Source: Acidobacteriota bacterium
Lineage (GTDB): Bacteria; Acidobacteriota; Thermoanaerobaculia; Multivoradales; Multivoraceae
DNA length: 64,000 nucleotides
Assembly (NCBI GenBank): GCA_028877275.1
Contig: JAPPFP010000004.1
Coordinates: 1 to 64,000, forward strand
Direction: 5' to 3'
In this document: one piece after another, positions 15,938 to 25,097 of the stretch
Layout: each line of letters begins with the position of its first letter
Numbering within the stretch: the first letter of the stretch is position 1
Program-made: the position numbers and the translations under genes
Notes under the pieces: model-generated
What the model was told of the DNA's origin: nothing
Database searches by the model: none
What the model saw: only the letters and a program-made list of their open reading frames with translations

Positions 15938-17350
15938 CTAGGCCACCTCCGCCCGCCGGACCTGAGCGGACGCGAGCAGGACGGCGCCCGCCAGCCACGC
16001 GCCGAGCACGGCAAGCGACAGGATCCGGTTGCCCAGCACCCAACCCAGGGGCGGAGCTTCGTACTCCAGCGGAGGCACGGATTCCCAGAGCTCGGCGCCC
16101 GCGGCGTACGAGAAGTCGCCGGTCAGCGAGTTCTCGGTCATGTCGCCGTTCATCTGCCGCATGAGATCTCGGCGGTAGGTCTCCGCGGCTTCGGCGAAGT
16201 GCCTGTGCTGCTCGACATCCGTTCCCGCCAGGCCCATCGACAGCGTGCGAACCGCGATCGACGGGGCCGCCGCCGCCAACGTCTCCTGCAGGATTCCCTG
16301 GCGCCTGAAGGCGTCCCACAACGCGCCGTAGTTGCGGTCGAAGATCCGGTTGCCGAACTCCTCGCTCTCCTGCAGATAGACGCCCACCGCGTTGATGGGC
16401 AGGTCCTCGACCCGTTCCACTCCGTACTCGGCGAGCAGCCGTTCCGTCGACTCGTCCCGGTCCGGAGGGGCGATGTCCTCGACGCCGTCGGCCATCTCGC
16501 GTTCGACGGTACGAGCGAACTCGAAGGCGGAGGGCGTCGGGTAGACCCGCTTCGACAGGTCGACCGCGACCCGCGGCGCGACGAGGCCGTTGACCACCCA
16601 CACGGCCAGCAGGAACACCAGCGCGGTGCGCGACGACCGTGCCCTCGCCGACACGGCGAGAGACAGCGCCAGGAAGACAACGAAGTAGGCCAGGTAGGCG
16701 CCGGCCAGGACGGCGCCCCGAGCCAGCGGCGACGCCGTCGGGCCGGGATTCGCGACGACCAGCGCCGCCGCTCCCGCCACCGCCGCCGGCACCAGCAAGA
16801 GCGCCAGCGCTCCGGAGGCGCCCAGCGCCTTGCCCAGGGCCAGCTCTCTCCAGCCGACGCCGGTGGCCAGCAGTTGGCGCAGCGTTCCCCGTTCTCGCTC
16901 GCTGGCGAAGGCGCCGAACGTCAACAGGATGATCAGAAGGGGCACGAGATGCTGCAGCACCTGCGCCGCCGTCAGAGCGCCAATCCGCTGGGCGGCCGTT
17001 GCATCCTGGGCCGGGCGCAACAGGAAGTCGTTCTGCCGGTGCGCCTCCAGCCACACCGACGTGCCGGTGAAGGGGTCCACGCCTTCGTCGACGAAGGACA
17101 GCGCCAGCCGGGGCTTGAAGGCGTAGACGCCGTAGTGCGCCGCCGAGTGAGGGTTCTTCTCGCCCTGCGTCTCCCAGTGCTCGCGGGTCGTGGCCTGCGC
17201 GGCCGCATGTTCCTGGCTTGCCTTCCGCGCCTGGACCCAGCCGTGAGCCAGTGAGACGAGCAGCAGCGACCCCACGAGAATCGCGGACCAGCGAAAGCGG
17301 CCGTCCCGGATCATGTCGGCGAACTCCTTGCGGACGATGTGGTGGATCAT
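15938..17350 (-). CDS. ABC-2 type transporter permease, DUF3526-like (first permease of the module)
   Basis: I take the ATG at 17350 (470 aa). It overlaps the ATPase stop by 4 bp, and the longer open frame would run into the ATPase gene. It begins MIHHIVRKEFADMIRDGRFR, typical of NosY-like permeases. A helix at about 22-40 is followed by an outer loop to about 155. The helical core contains SERERGTLRQLLATGVG, and a second large outer loop precedes the final helix. It is a sequence cousin of the next gene, so the two probably form a heterodimeric pore. Confidence 0.85.
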   Translation of the reverse strand: MIHHIVRKEFADMIRDGRFRWSAILVGSLLLVSLAHGWVQARKASQEHAAAQATTREHWETQGEKNPHSAAHYGVYAFKPRLALSFVDEGVDPFTGTSVWLEAHRQNDFLLRPAQDATAAQRIGALTAAQVLQHLVPLLIILLTFGAFASERERGTLRQLLATGVGWRELALGKALGASGALALLLVPAAVAGAAALVVANPGPTASPLARGAVLAGAYLAYFVVFLALSLAVSARARSSRTALVFLLAVWVVNGLVAPRVAVDLSKRVYPTPSAFEFARTVEREMADGVEDIAPPDRDESTERLLAEYGVERVEDLPINAVGVYLQESEEFGNRIFDRNYGALWDAFRRQGILQETLAAAAPSIAVRTLSMGLAGTDVEQHRHFAEAAETYRRDLMRQMNGDMTENSLTGDFSYAAGAELWESVPPLEYEAPPLGWVLGNRILSLAVLGAWLAGAVLLASAQVRRAEVA

Positions 17351-18105
17351 CGCGGTCCTCCGTTGTCGCTTACATGTTCCAGATAGATCCGCTCGAGATC
17401 GGCATGGCCGACCTCGGCGGTGCTCAGCTCCGTGACCAGGCGTCCGTAGTGCATGATGCCCACTCGGGTGCCGGTGTCCTTCGCGCGAAACAGGTCGTGA
17501 GTCGCCATCAGCACGGCGACGCCGCGATTCCTGAGCCGCTCGACCAGCGCCGAAAACTCGCTCGAGGCCGTGGGGTCGAGCCCGGAGGTCGGTTCGTCCA
17601 GCAGCAGCGCGTCGGCTTCCTTGGCGATGGCGATCGCGATGCCGACCTTCTGGCGCATGCCCTTGGAGTAGGTGGATACCCGTCGCCCGGCCGCGTCGCC
17701 GTCCAGGCCGGCTTCGACGAGAATCTCGACCAGTCGCTCCCGGCCCAGCGATCCCTGGCCGCCCAACGCAGCGAAGTACTCGAGGTTCTCGATCCCGCTG
17801 AGGTTTCGATAGAGCATCACCTGCTCGGGGATGTAGGCGAGCCGGCGCTTGGACTCGCGGTCGTGTGTGGACACGTCCAGCCCCGACACGAGGGCCTGAC
17901 CCGCCGAGGGCGCCACGAATCCGAGGAAGAGGTTGATCGTCGTGGTCTTCCCGGCACCGTTGGGGCCCAGGAGGCAATAGACCTCCCCGGGCGCTATCGC
18001 CAGGTCCAGGGAGTCGAGGGCTCGCGTGTCGCCGTAGTCCTTGGTCAGTCCGCGGGCTTCGAGAAGGGGCTTGGGCCCCGTGTTCGATTCGTGCGAGTCA
18101 GTCAT
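17347..18105 (-). CDS. ABC transporter ATP-binding protein (second ABC module)
   Basis: I take the ATG at 18105 (252 aa), whose first bases overlap the stop of the giant permease gene (ATGA). A start at 18129 would only add an Arg-rich stretch inside that gene. It has Walker A GPNGAGKTTT, a Q-loop in YIPEQVMLYR, the signature YSKGMRQKVGIA (normally SGGM, here SKGM), Walker B ALLLDEPTSGLD, and the switch His in MATHDL. It powers the permease pair encoded immediately downstream. Confidence 0.92.
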   Translation of the reverse strand: MTDSHESNTGPKPLLEARGLTKDYGDTRALDSLDLAIAPGEVYCLLGPNGAGKTTTINLFLGFVAPSAGQALVSGLDVSTHDRESKRRLAYIPEQVMLYRNLSGIENLEYFAALGGQGSLGRERLVEILVEAGLDGDAAGRRVSTYSKGMRQKVGIAIAIAKEADALLLDEPTSGLDPTASSEFSALVERLRNRGVAVLMATHDLFRAKDTGTRVGIMHYGRLVTELSTAEVGHADLERIYLEHVSDNGGPR

Positions 18106-21100
18106 TCTCCTCCTCCTTCTCCGCTCCACGCGTTGTCGGTCGGCGAACGCTCGAACGACGGCCAGGCGTCGATGATCGTGAAGGGCGCTTCGGGCTTGGC
18201 GGTCGCGGGCACCGGTCCGATCCGGTGGCGCTCATCGCTGCCGTCCTCGTAGCGCTGGGTCACGTGGATGGGCACGGTGAGCGGTTCCCAACCGCCGTCC
18301 CGCCACAGCCAGCGCTGACCGGCGATCTCCACCGTGCGCCCGGACTCCGCGACCAGCACGTCGGAGGACGCGGGCGGTCCGAGCAGCGCGCGGGCGTCGT
18401 TTTCGCCGACCGCGGCCGCCAGGGCTTCGGGCAGCGCTCCGCCGGCGCGGACCGCGGCGATCACCTCGTCGATGGCCGCGACCGCTTCGGCCGGGCCGAT
18501 GGACTCGACCCACGCCGCCGTGGCCAGGGGCGTGTAGTGACGAATCCACGGCACGTCGCCCGCGGCCTCGACGCTGATCGCGGGCGCATCGAGCGCGCCG
18601 AACGCCTCGATGACCTGACCACTGGCTCGGGAGTGCAGGGCCAGCCAGGCGTCCCTGCCGTCCGCGCGGCGCACGCACTCCATGCCGATCCAGCCCGACA
18701 CGCCGACACGCAGCCAGTCCTCGCCGGGCTCCTTGCGCAGGCCGGCATCGTCCGCGAGCTGCCGCGCCGCGAGGGCAGCCGCGAGCGTCGCGCGTCGTCG
18801 CCAGTGGCCGAAGCCGTCGGCGGCGACGTCCCATCCCTCGTGCTCCGGCAGCCACAACAGCCCGCCGTGGAGCGCGGTCGCTCCCAGCTCACGGGGCGCC
18901 TGGAGCACGGCGCCGACGGCCGGAGCCCTTCCGAGCAGGCCGGCCACGCAGCTCCGCATCCCGGTCACGTCGTTCAGGACGACCTCGACGTCGTTCGAAC
19001 GCATCGAACCGTGGTACACGGTGACGCCTTCCACGTTCGCTTCCATGGGCTTTCGCGGCCACCAGGCGGCGGCGAAGTCGAGCGGGCCGTTGACCTGACC
19101 CGCGGTCGCCGTCCGCGCCTGCCGCGACGGGTCCGCGGCTTCGCCGGTGGCGAAGCGAACCGTCCAGCGCCAGTCTCCCGCGGGGGCGACTCCCAGGGCG
19201 GCCGACAGCGCGTGGGGGTCGGCGGCGACGGGATCGTCCGGCAGCCCGTGGAGCTCGCGATCGTGCGGCGCGCGCACCAGCCGGTCGGGATCGTGACCGA
19301 GCGTCGGCAGAACGTCGGCCGCGCGCAGCCAGACGCCCGATTCGTGCAGCCACCTGCTCTCGCCGTGGTCCGCCCAACCCTGGTCGCGGACGGTCAGGTC
19401 GAGCTCCACGGTGCAGCCCTCCTCTCCCGTCCGGCCGCAGTCGCCGAGTTGGAGCGAGAACTGATCGAAGGCGACCGTCACCGCCGCCTGTTCGCCGCCG
19501 ACGGATGCGTACTGGATCTCCGCGCCGTCCGGAAGTGCTCCATGAAGGAGGCCTGAGGCGGAGCGGACGCCGTCCAGGCGCCACCGGGCGGTGGCCGTGC
19601 GTCCCGCGGGATCGACGTCCACGACCGCTTCGCCGCCGGCGGTCGAGAACGGGGTCGCCGACGCCCACCAGCGCTTCTCCCACTCGGCGTCTTCCGCCGT
19701 CTCGGCGGCCTCGGACTGGTAACCGCCCAGCGTGACGAACTGCTCGTACAGCACGGCGTGGGTTCCGAAGGCCAGGACGGCGCCGGCCGCCGCCAGCACT
19801 CCCGCTCCACTCGGAATCCGACCGAGAGCTGTTCGCCAGCGCAGGGGCACGGTCAGCGCGGTGCCTCGCGGCCACGCCAACCACGCCACGGCAAGGAGTA
19901 CCACCACGATGGCCAGCTTGAACAGGTCGGCCGTCAGAATGTGGTTCATCCAGGGCCCCCAGCCGGCGAACTCGGACACCGTGGCGTGCGCCGGCACGCC
20001 GAACTCCGCTGGCGGATAGGTCGTGACGGCCAGTTCGTGGTTGACCACGATGATGAACGCGCAGATGACCGAGACGGCGTGCGCCGCTCCCGCGTGGCGG
20101 ATCAGCGCGTGCGCCAGCAGCACGACCGCGGCGACTTCCAGCAGCGCGGGCGCCAGCAGCAGGGCGAAGAAGGGGGCCGGATTGGCGAGGCTGAAGGCGC
20201 CGGGAAGCGCCAATCCGGTCACGATCCACACCGCCACGAGGGGAGTCAGGGCAAAGGCGACCGTCAGGCAGAGCGACGCCAGCGCCCGTCCGACGACCCG
20301 CGTGCCGACCGGCGCCGGGGTCGCGTCGCTGATCTCGCTCCAGCCGGTGCGGTCGTCGCGGCGCGCCATGACGCCGACGAAGGCGGCCACCATGAAGACG
20401 ATCACGAGGTAGAAGTACTCGATGGTCATCCGCTCGACCAACCCGGAGCGGGGCTGTAGCGGACCGTCGGCGTGAAGGACGACGTGAACGAAGGCGCCGC
20501 CGACGCCCGTCGCCACCATCATGGCGAGGGCAAGCGGCGCGCCCCAGCCCCGGAACGAGAGTTTCAGGTGCCATGCCGCCTCGGTCCAGGTCGCCCGGAA
20601 CCAGGACGGACTGGCCGCGGGGCCCGGCGGAAGAACGGACTCTGGCGGCGCTTTTGCTCGCGCTCCGTTCGCTTGCGACCTTCGCCGGCGTGTCGCCGGC
20701 GCCTTCTCGAGCGCCAGTTGTTCCCGGCCGACGCGCCGCAGCACGATCGCCATCAGGAGTAGCGGCGGCACCGTCCAGACCAGGCGGTTGGCGAGCAGGG
20801 GCGGCGTCAGTTCGACGACGGCGACCGCCTTCTCGCGCGGCGTCATCAGGTTCGTCTGTTCCTCGATCTCGGCGAAGCCGGAGGCGTCGAACAGGGTCGC
20901 GGCCGCCGGGCTGGCGTCGCCGCCGCGAACGACGACCATGGCCACCATCCAGACCAGCATCAGCATGGCCGCGACCGCGAAGGGCCCGGCGATGCTTCGG
21001 GTCCAGATCGCCGCGCACAGGAACAGCGCGCCGACTCCGGCCGCGGTCGGCAGGGTGAACAGCAGGAGCGAATGGGCCATCGCGAACCACGGGTGCGGCC

Positions 21101-21539
21101 CCACCGCGTCCGGTGGGATGATCCCCAGGGCGCCGAGCGCCGGAACCAGCCAGAAGCCGATGGCCGTTGCGACCGGAAGGAGGGTCGAGAGAGCCAGGGC
21201 GCCCAGGTAGCGGCCGAAGAGCAGGGCCGGCAGGGAAACGGGCGTCGACAGGACGACCTCGTGCAGGCTGGCGTTGCGGTCGCGGACCACGTTCAGGCCG
21301 AAGAGCCAGGCCCACACGAAGAAGATCCAGACGGCCTGGCCGGCCATCATCAGGTAGATCACGTGGGGGCTGTTGCGCGGCACCTCGGTGGCGCCCATCT
21401 CGCGCATGTAGTCGGCGTTGAGAATCACGATGAGCGCGTAGCCGATGAGTCCGGGGAAGACGATCGCCAGCAGCGGCCCGCGGCAGCCCGCCCGTAACTC
21501 CTGCCACGCCTGGGCGGCGACGAAACGCAGGGTGTTCAC
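18102..21539 (-). CDS. Giant ABC permease fused to a degenerate M1-aminopeptidase-like domain
   Basis: The start is the GTG at 21539, overlapping the ATPase stop by 4 bp, which gives 1145 aa. The frame stays open far upstream, but there it is only the shadow of the TonB receptor gene. The N-terminal ~570 residues hold two ABC-2-like blocks of about six helices each, with LVERMTIEYFY between them and RRDDRTGWSEISDATP at a coupling-loop position. The C-terminal ~550 residues are soluble and resemble the M1-peptidase part of known ABC permease/M1 aminopeptidase fusions. I find no HEXXH motif anywhere in it, so the zinc site seems lost. It is probably a transporter with a substrate-binding pseudo-peptidase. 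It pairs with the ATPase at 21536. Confidence 0.8.
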   Translation of the reverse strand: MNTLRFVAAQAWQELRAGCRGPLLAIVFPGLIGYALIVILNADYMREMGATEVPRNSPHVIYLMMAGQAVWIFFVWAWLFGLNVVRDRNASLHEVVLSTPVSLPALLFGRYLGALALSTLLPVATAIGFWLVPALGALGIIPPDAVGPHPWFAMAHSLLLFTLPTAAGVGALFLCAAIWTRSIAGPFAVAAMLMLVWMVAMVVVRGGDASPAAATLFDASGFAEIEEQTNLMTPREKAVAVVELTPPLLANRLVWTVPPLLLMAIVLRRVGREQLALEKAPATRRRRSQANGARAKAPPESVLPPGPAASPSWFRATWTEAAWHLKLSFRGWGAPLALAMMVATGVGGAFVHVVLHADGPLQPRSGLVERMTIEYFYLVIVFMVAAFVGVMARRDDRTGWSEISDATPAPVGTRVVGRALASLCLTVAFALTPLVAVWIVTGLALPGAFSLANPAPFFALLLAPALLEVAAVVLLAHALIRHAGAAHAVSVICAFIIVVNHELAVTTYPPAEFGVPAHATVSEFAGWGPWMNHILTADLFKLAIVVVLLAVAWLAWPRGTALTVPLRWRTALGRIPSGAGVLAAAGAVLAFGTHAVLYEQFVTLGGYQSEAAETAEDAEWEKRWWASATPFSTAGGEAVVDVDPAGRTATARWRLDGVRSASGLLHGALPDGAEIQYASVGGEQAAVTVAFDQFSLQLGDCGRTGEEGCTVELDLTVRDQGWADHGESRWLHESGVWLRAADVLPTLGHDPDRLVRAPHDRELHGLPDDPVAADPHALSAALGVAPAGDWRWTVRFATGEAADPSRQARTATAGQVNGPLDFAAAWWPRKPMEANVEGVTVYHGSMRSNDVEVVLNDVTGMRSCVAGLLGRAPAVGAVLQAPRELGATALHGGLLWLPEHEGWDVAADGFGHWRRRATLAAALAARQLADDAGLRKEPGEDWLRVGVSGWIGMECVRRADGRDAWLALHSRASGQVIEAFGALDAPAISVEAAGDVPWIRHYTPLATAAWVESIGPAEAVAAIDEVIAAVRAGGALPEALAAAVGENDARALLGPPASSDVLVAESGRTVEIAGQRWLWRDGGWEPLTVPIHVTQRYEDGSDERHRIGPVPATAKPEAPFTIIDAWPSFERSPTDNAWSGEGGGE

Positions 21540-22435
21540 GCGACCCTCGCTTCCCGCCGCCGGCTGCCGTGCGCGATGGCGGCGTGGTACACGTCCTCCA
21601 GGCGGGGCGCCTGGGGTTCCCAGCGGTCGTCGGGTCGGGAAGACGCCTCGATGACGACCAGCGAGCCCGTGGGCTTCGCCGAGACGTGCAGGGCGTCCTC
21701 CGGCAGAGCCTCGCCGCGGGGAACCACGCGCGACCACAGGCGGCCTTCGAGCTCCGCGGCCAGGGACGCCGGCGTTCCTTCGGCGACGATCCGGCCCTGG
21801 TCGAGGATGGATAGCCGTTCGCACAGGCTCTCGACGTCGTCGACGATGTGGGTCGACAGCAGCACGACGTTGTCCGCCGCGATGTCGGCCAGCACCCGGT
21901 GAAAGCGGCTCCGTTCCGCCGGGTCGAGGCCCGAGGTCGGTTCGTCGACGATCAGCAGGCGGGGATTCCCGGCGAGGGCGATTGCGATACCGAAGCGTCG
22001 CAGCATGCCGCCGGAGTAGGTCGCCACGGCCCGGTCGGCGTCCTGGCTGAGATTCACCTGTTCCAGGAGTCCTGCTACCTCGCGCCGCCTCTCGGAGGCG
22101 TTCGTGCGCCCCTTCAGGTTGGCGAATCGGTCCAGGAGCTGGCGACCGGTCACCGTCGGGTAGGTCCCGATCTGCTGCGGCAGGTAGCCGAGCCGTCGCC
22201 GCAGGTAGTCCGGGTCCGCCAGGACGTCGACACCGTCGAGCAGGATCGTGCCGCTGTCCGGCGCCTGCAGGGTGGCCAGGGTCCGCATCAGCGTGCTCTT
22301 GCCGGCGCCGTTCGGGCCGAGCAGGCCGTAGAGGCCCGGCTCGACGGTGAGGTCGACGTCTTCCAGCGCCCGGATGCCGCCCGGGTAGGTCTTGTTCAGG
22401 CCGGTGACTTCGAGGCCTTCGTTCTTCTGTGGCAT
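21536..22435 (-). CDS. ABC transporter ATP-binding protein (first ABC module)
   Basis: The 299-aa protein has Walker A GPNGAGKST, Q-loop YLPQQIGTYP, the signature YSGGMLRRFGIA, Walker B LLIVDEPTSGLD and switch His in LSTHIVDD. A C-terminal extension of about 70 residues (after about 225) ends with APRLEDVYHAAIA, typical of multidrug/NatA-like ATPases. It starts 39 bp after the TonB receptor stop and overlaps the giant permease by 4 bp, so the receptor, ATPase and permease are probably one transcript. Confidence 0.92.
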   Translation of the reverse strand: MPQKNEGLEVTGLNKTYPGGIRALEDVDLTVEPGLYGLLGPNGAGKSTLMRTLATLQAPDSGTILLDGVDVLADPDYLRRRLGYLPQQIGTYPTVTGRQLLDRFANLKGRTNASERRREVAGLLEQVNLSQDADRAVATYSGGMLRRFGIAIALAGNPRLLIVDEPTSGLDPAERSRFHRVLADIAADNVVLLSTHIVDDVESLCERLSILDQGRIVAEGTPASLAAELEGRLWSRVVPRGEALPEDALHVSAKPTGSLVVIEASSRPDDRWEPQAPRLEDVYHAAIAHGSRRREARVA

Positions 22436-22474
22436 GGGTTCTTCTCCGTTGGATGTTGCCGGCGCTCCGCCTCC

Positions 22475-24748
22475 TTACCAGTTGAAGTCGATGCCGACAC
22501 CGGCCGACCGCGGCCGACCGAAGATGCCGTAGGCGCCTGGCAGTCCGAACGGCGCGCCGTTGTACAACTGGCGTTCGTACTGGTGGTCGAGCAGGTTCTT
22601 GCCCCAGGCGTAGAGCGCCCAGCCGCCGCGCCGGTAGCCGAACCGGCCGTCGAGCAGCGTCCGGGTCTTCAGCCGTGTGATCTCCGGCGCCGCCAGTTCG
22701 CTGTACGCCTCGTCGGCGTAGCTCAGCGTTCCGCCGGCGAACCAGCCCGACGGCGAGCGCCAGTTCAGACCCGCGGAGGCGCTCCACGAGGGCGCCTGCG
22801 GCAACGCCCTGCCCGCGTAGTCCACGCCGTCGAGGACGAAATGCACGAACTCGGAATCCGAGATGCCGAGCGACCCGAACAGACTCAGCGCGTTGCTGAC
22901 AAAGACCTCGGTCTCGATCTCGAGGCCCTGAAGAAGCGACTCGCCGGCGTTCGCGACCAGTGAGTCGAACTGCGGGAACCCCCCCGGGGGCGTGTACGGG
23001 ATCTGCTGATCGGTCCAGTCGATCCGGTAGAGGTTCGCGTTCAGGATCATGCGGCCGTTGGCCGTGCGGTGCCTCAGGAACAACTCGAAGTTGTCCGTGA
23101 ACTCTTCGTCGAATGGCTCCGCCAGCCCGAGCAAGAGCCCGAAGGCGAACCCGCCGGCTTTGAAGCCGCGTGCGTACGACGCGCCCAGCGAGGTGTTCGA
23201 GGCCACGTCGAAGGTCACCGAGGCGGACGGGAGCACCTGTTCGAAGTCCGTCCCGGCGTCCAGCTCGGTGATGAAGCCGTTGTTGTCCGCGAAGTTGACG
23301 TTGGCCCTGGAGTCCCGGCTGAGCCGGACGCCCCCGGTCAGGTGCACCCGATCCGTCGCATCCCACTCGACCCTGCCGAAGAAGTCGGTCTGCTCGACAT
23401 CCTCGGTCAATCTGGTGGTCCGGTTGAAGGGAACGATGTTGCCCAGCCCGTCGGGGAAGAAGCCGGCGCCGGTGAAGCCGTAGCCGAAATCGGACTGCGA
23501 GTGGAAGGCGCCAAGCAGCAGGTTCACGCCGGCGCCGCGGTACGAGGCGCGGATCTCCTGGCTCGCGACGTCGTCCTGGCTCCACGCGTCGACGTTGAGG
23601 ATGTCCCAGGGCGTGAAGTCGGCGTCGAAGAGCTGCGCGCCGTCGAACTCGCTCGCGCCGACGACGGCGTCGATGGCCCAGCGCTCGCCGAGGTCGATGT
23701 GCGCCTCCAGGTTCAGGAGGTCGATCTTGGAAGGATACGCGTCCTCGCGGTTCCAGACCTGCTGCCGGTCCTCCATCGTGATCCCCCGCGCCGGGTCTTC
23801 CATGTGGTAGCCCCAGGGGATCGAGTCCGAGTCGCTCCGGAGCCAGGTGAGGTCGAACCGGAGACTCTCGTCGGCCCGCGGTCTCAAGGCCAGCAGAACG
23901 CGGGTCGTCTCGACGTCCGTGCGGTGCCGGTCGTCGGCGCCGTTCACGATGTTCGAGACCGCCCCGCGGATGTAGCGGTCCTCGTGGACGACGCGCGCGG
24001 AGAGAATCTCGTCGACGAGTTCGACGTTCTGCATCAACTGGATCCGCTCCGTATCGAGACTGCCGCCCTCGACCCGGACGCGCCCGTCGTAGCCGTCGAA
24101 CGCGGGCCGGTTGTAGTTGATGAGCACCGACCCGATCAGGGAGTTCGGCCCCTGCAGGGTCGACTGGGGTCCGCGGAGGATCTCCACCGACTCGGCGTCG
24201 AACAGCGACGGGTTCAGATGGTCGCTCGTGCGCGGTGCGAGCGCCAGTTGATTGACGAGGACGGACGCCAGCGCGGTGCCGTTGGAGTGGTCGGACTCCA
24301 GGCCGCTGTTGTTCACCCCGCGGATGGCGTAGCCGCCCTGCTCGGCGGCGCCGACGTAGACGTTCGCGGCCCGGTGGAAGGCGTCCTCGACGTTGACGAT
24401 CGCGTCGGAGTCGATGCGGTCGGCGCCCAGATGGGCGACGCTGACGCCGAACTCCTGCCTGCCCGTGCCCAGCTTGCTGCCGACGACCGTGACCTCCTGG
24501 ATGAGACTCTCGATCTGCAGGCGGACGTCCAGGTTCGCGCCGTCGACGCTGGAGACCGACACGCCGTCCCGGTTCAGGGTGTCGAAGCCGCTGAGGCTGA
24601 AGGAGACCGAGTACTCCCCGTCGGGCAGACCGCCGATGACGAAGCGCCCTTCGGCGTCCGTTCTGGCGGAGCGGCGGCTGTCGGCTAGGGCTGGGCTCTC
24701 TGCCTCCACGGTCACGCCCGGCAGGGCGGCGCCGGTCTGGTCGGTCAC
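22475..24748 (-). CDS. TonB-dependent outer-membrane receptor (5' end frameshifted)
   Basis: The main frame gives 757 aa from a GTG at 24748. It opens inside a carboxypeptidase-regulatory-like domain (VTDQTGAALPGVTVEAES, about 1-90). A plug domain follows, with FHRAANVYVGAAEQGGYAIRG replaced by a long barrel with alternating aromatic strands and a C-terminal Trp (GVGIDFNW). Such receptors bring metal complexes, cobalamin or oligomers across the outer membrane. This frame has no signal peptide. A good signal peptide lies directly upstream in another frame (24745-24843) and would join through the residues DGDVSGT if one base were removed. It heads the double ABC operon. The His/Cys-rich small gene upstream hints at a metal ligand, but that is inference. 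Confidence 0.85.
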   Translation of the reverse strand: MTDQTGAALPGVTVEAESPALADSRRSARTDAEGRFVIGGLPDGEYSVSFSLSGFDTLNRDGVSVSSVDGANLDVRLQIESLIQEVTVVGSKLGTGRQEFGVSVAHLGADRIDSDAIVNVEDAFHRAANVYVGAAEQGGYAIRGVNNSGLESDHSNGTALASVLVNQLALAPRTSDHLNPSLFDAESVEILRGPQSTLQGPNSLIGSVLINYNRPAFDGYDGRVRVEGGSLDTERIQLMQNVELVDEILSARVVHEDRYIRGAVSNIVNGADDRHRTDVETTRVLLALRPRADESLRFDLTWLRSDSDSIPWGYHMEDPARGITMEDRQQVWNREDAYPSKIDLLNLEAHIDLGERWAIDAVVGASEFDGAQLFDADFTPWDILNVDAWSQDDVASQEIRASYRGAGVNLLLGAFHSQSDFGYGFTGAGFFPDGLGNIVPFNRTTRLTEDVEQTDFFGRVEWDATDRVHLTGGVRLSRDSRANVNFADNNGFITELDAGTDFEQVLPSASVTFDVASNTSLGASYARGFKAGGFAFGLLLGLAEPFDEEFTDNFELFLRHRTANGRMILNANLYRIDWTDQQIPYTPPGGFPQFDSLVANAGESLLQGLEIETEVFVSNALSLFGSLGISDSEFVHFVLDGVDYAGRALPQAPSWSASAGLNWRSPSGWFAGGTLSYADEAYSELAAPEITRLKTRTLLDGRFGYRRGGWALYAWGKNLLDHQYERQLYNGAPFGLPGAYGIFGRPRSAGVGIDFNW

Positions 24749-24843
24749 GGTGCCCGAGACGTCGCCGTCCCGCGCAGCGCGGGGAGCGGCAGGAGAAGGA
24801 GGAGGGTGAGCAGAAGAGAGTTCCTGGTGCGGAGAGAGTGCAT
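24745..24843 (-). pseudogene. Out-of-frame signal-peptide start of the TonB receptor
   Basis: ATG at 24843 opens a 32-codon frame beginning MHSLRTRNSLLLTLLLLLPL, a textbook signal peptide. It then hits TGA right at the point where the receptor frame begins. The two frames differ by one base deletion (or a two-base insertion). The switch point coincides with a palindrome, CCCGCG-CTG-CGCGGG, at 24769-24783. It may be a true mutation, a programmed shift, or a sequencing or assembly error in the hairpin. Confidence 0.65.
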
Positions 24844-25097
24844 GACGAAGAAGGTCCTGTGGTCGTCCGATTCGAGTCGATGGGTGGCGGTCGTTGGCTG
24901 TGGCGCCGGAGCGGCGCCGGAGTGCACCGAGCCATCGGCGGTGCGGCCCCGGCGGCGCTGCAAGGTCAGCCCTGCTGGCGGCGGCCGTCAGGCCCCCGCT
25001 GCCCCGGGCTGGAGGGGGCTCGTGTTCAGTTGGTCTCCGACGACTCCGACGCGGCTCGCGATGCGAGAGGGGGTCGGAGGCGGAGTCCGGTATCGAC
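24844..25097. other. Leader/intergenic stretch upstream of the TonB receptor
   Basis: This 254-bp stretch is the largest non-coding gap in the window. It holds the stem-loop described at 25044-25079 and GC-rich imperfect repeats (GCGCCGGAGCGGCGCCGG near 24903-24920). I looked for a cobalamin riboswitch B12 box and did not find one. No tRNA or convincing ORF is present. Confidence 0.4.
25044..25079 (-). promoter_or_regulatory. Two-tier stem-loop between the small His/Cys gene and the TonB receptor
   Basis: Outer arms CTCCGAC (25044-25050) and GTCGGAG (25073-25079) enclose inner arms CTCGC (25055-25059) and GCGAG (25063-25067) with a GAT loop. There is no T-tract. It lies 18 bp beyond the stop of the gene at 25098, so it could be a weak terminator, a processing site or a leader structure. 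Confidence 0.35.

Noticed and set aside
21540..24935. Upstream extension of the giant permease frame to over 2200 codons
   Set aside because: The extension is Arg-rich and runs across the ATPase and TonB receptor genes in another frame. The GTG at 21539 with a 4-bp overlap is the real start.
24844..25097. Possible cobalamin riboswitch before the TonB receptor
   Set aside because: I looked for the B12-box consensus and its flanking stems on the minus strand and found neither. Only an unrelated stem-loop is present.
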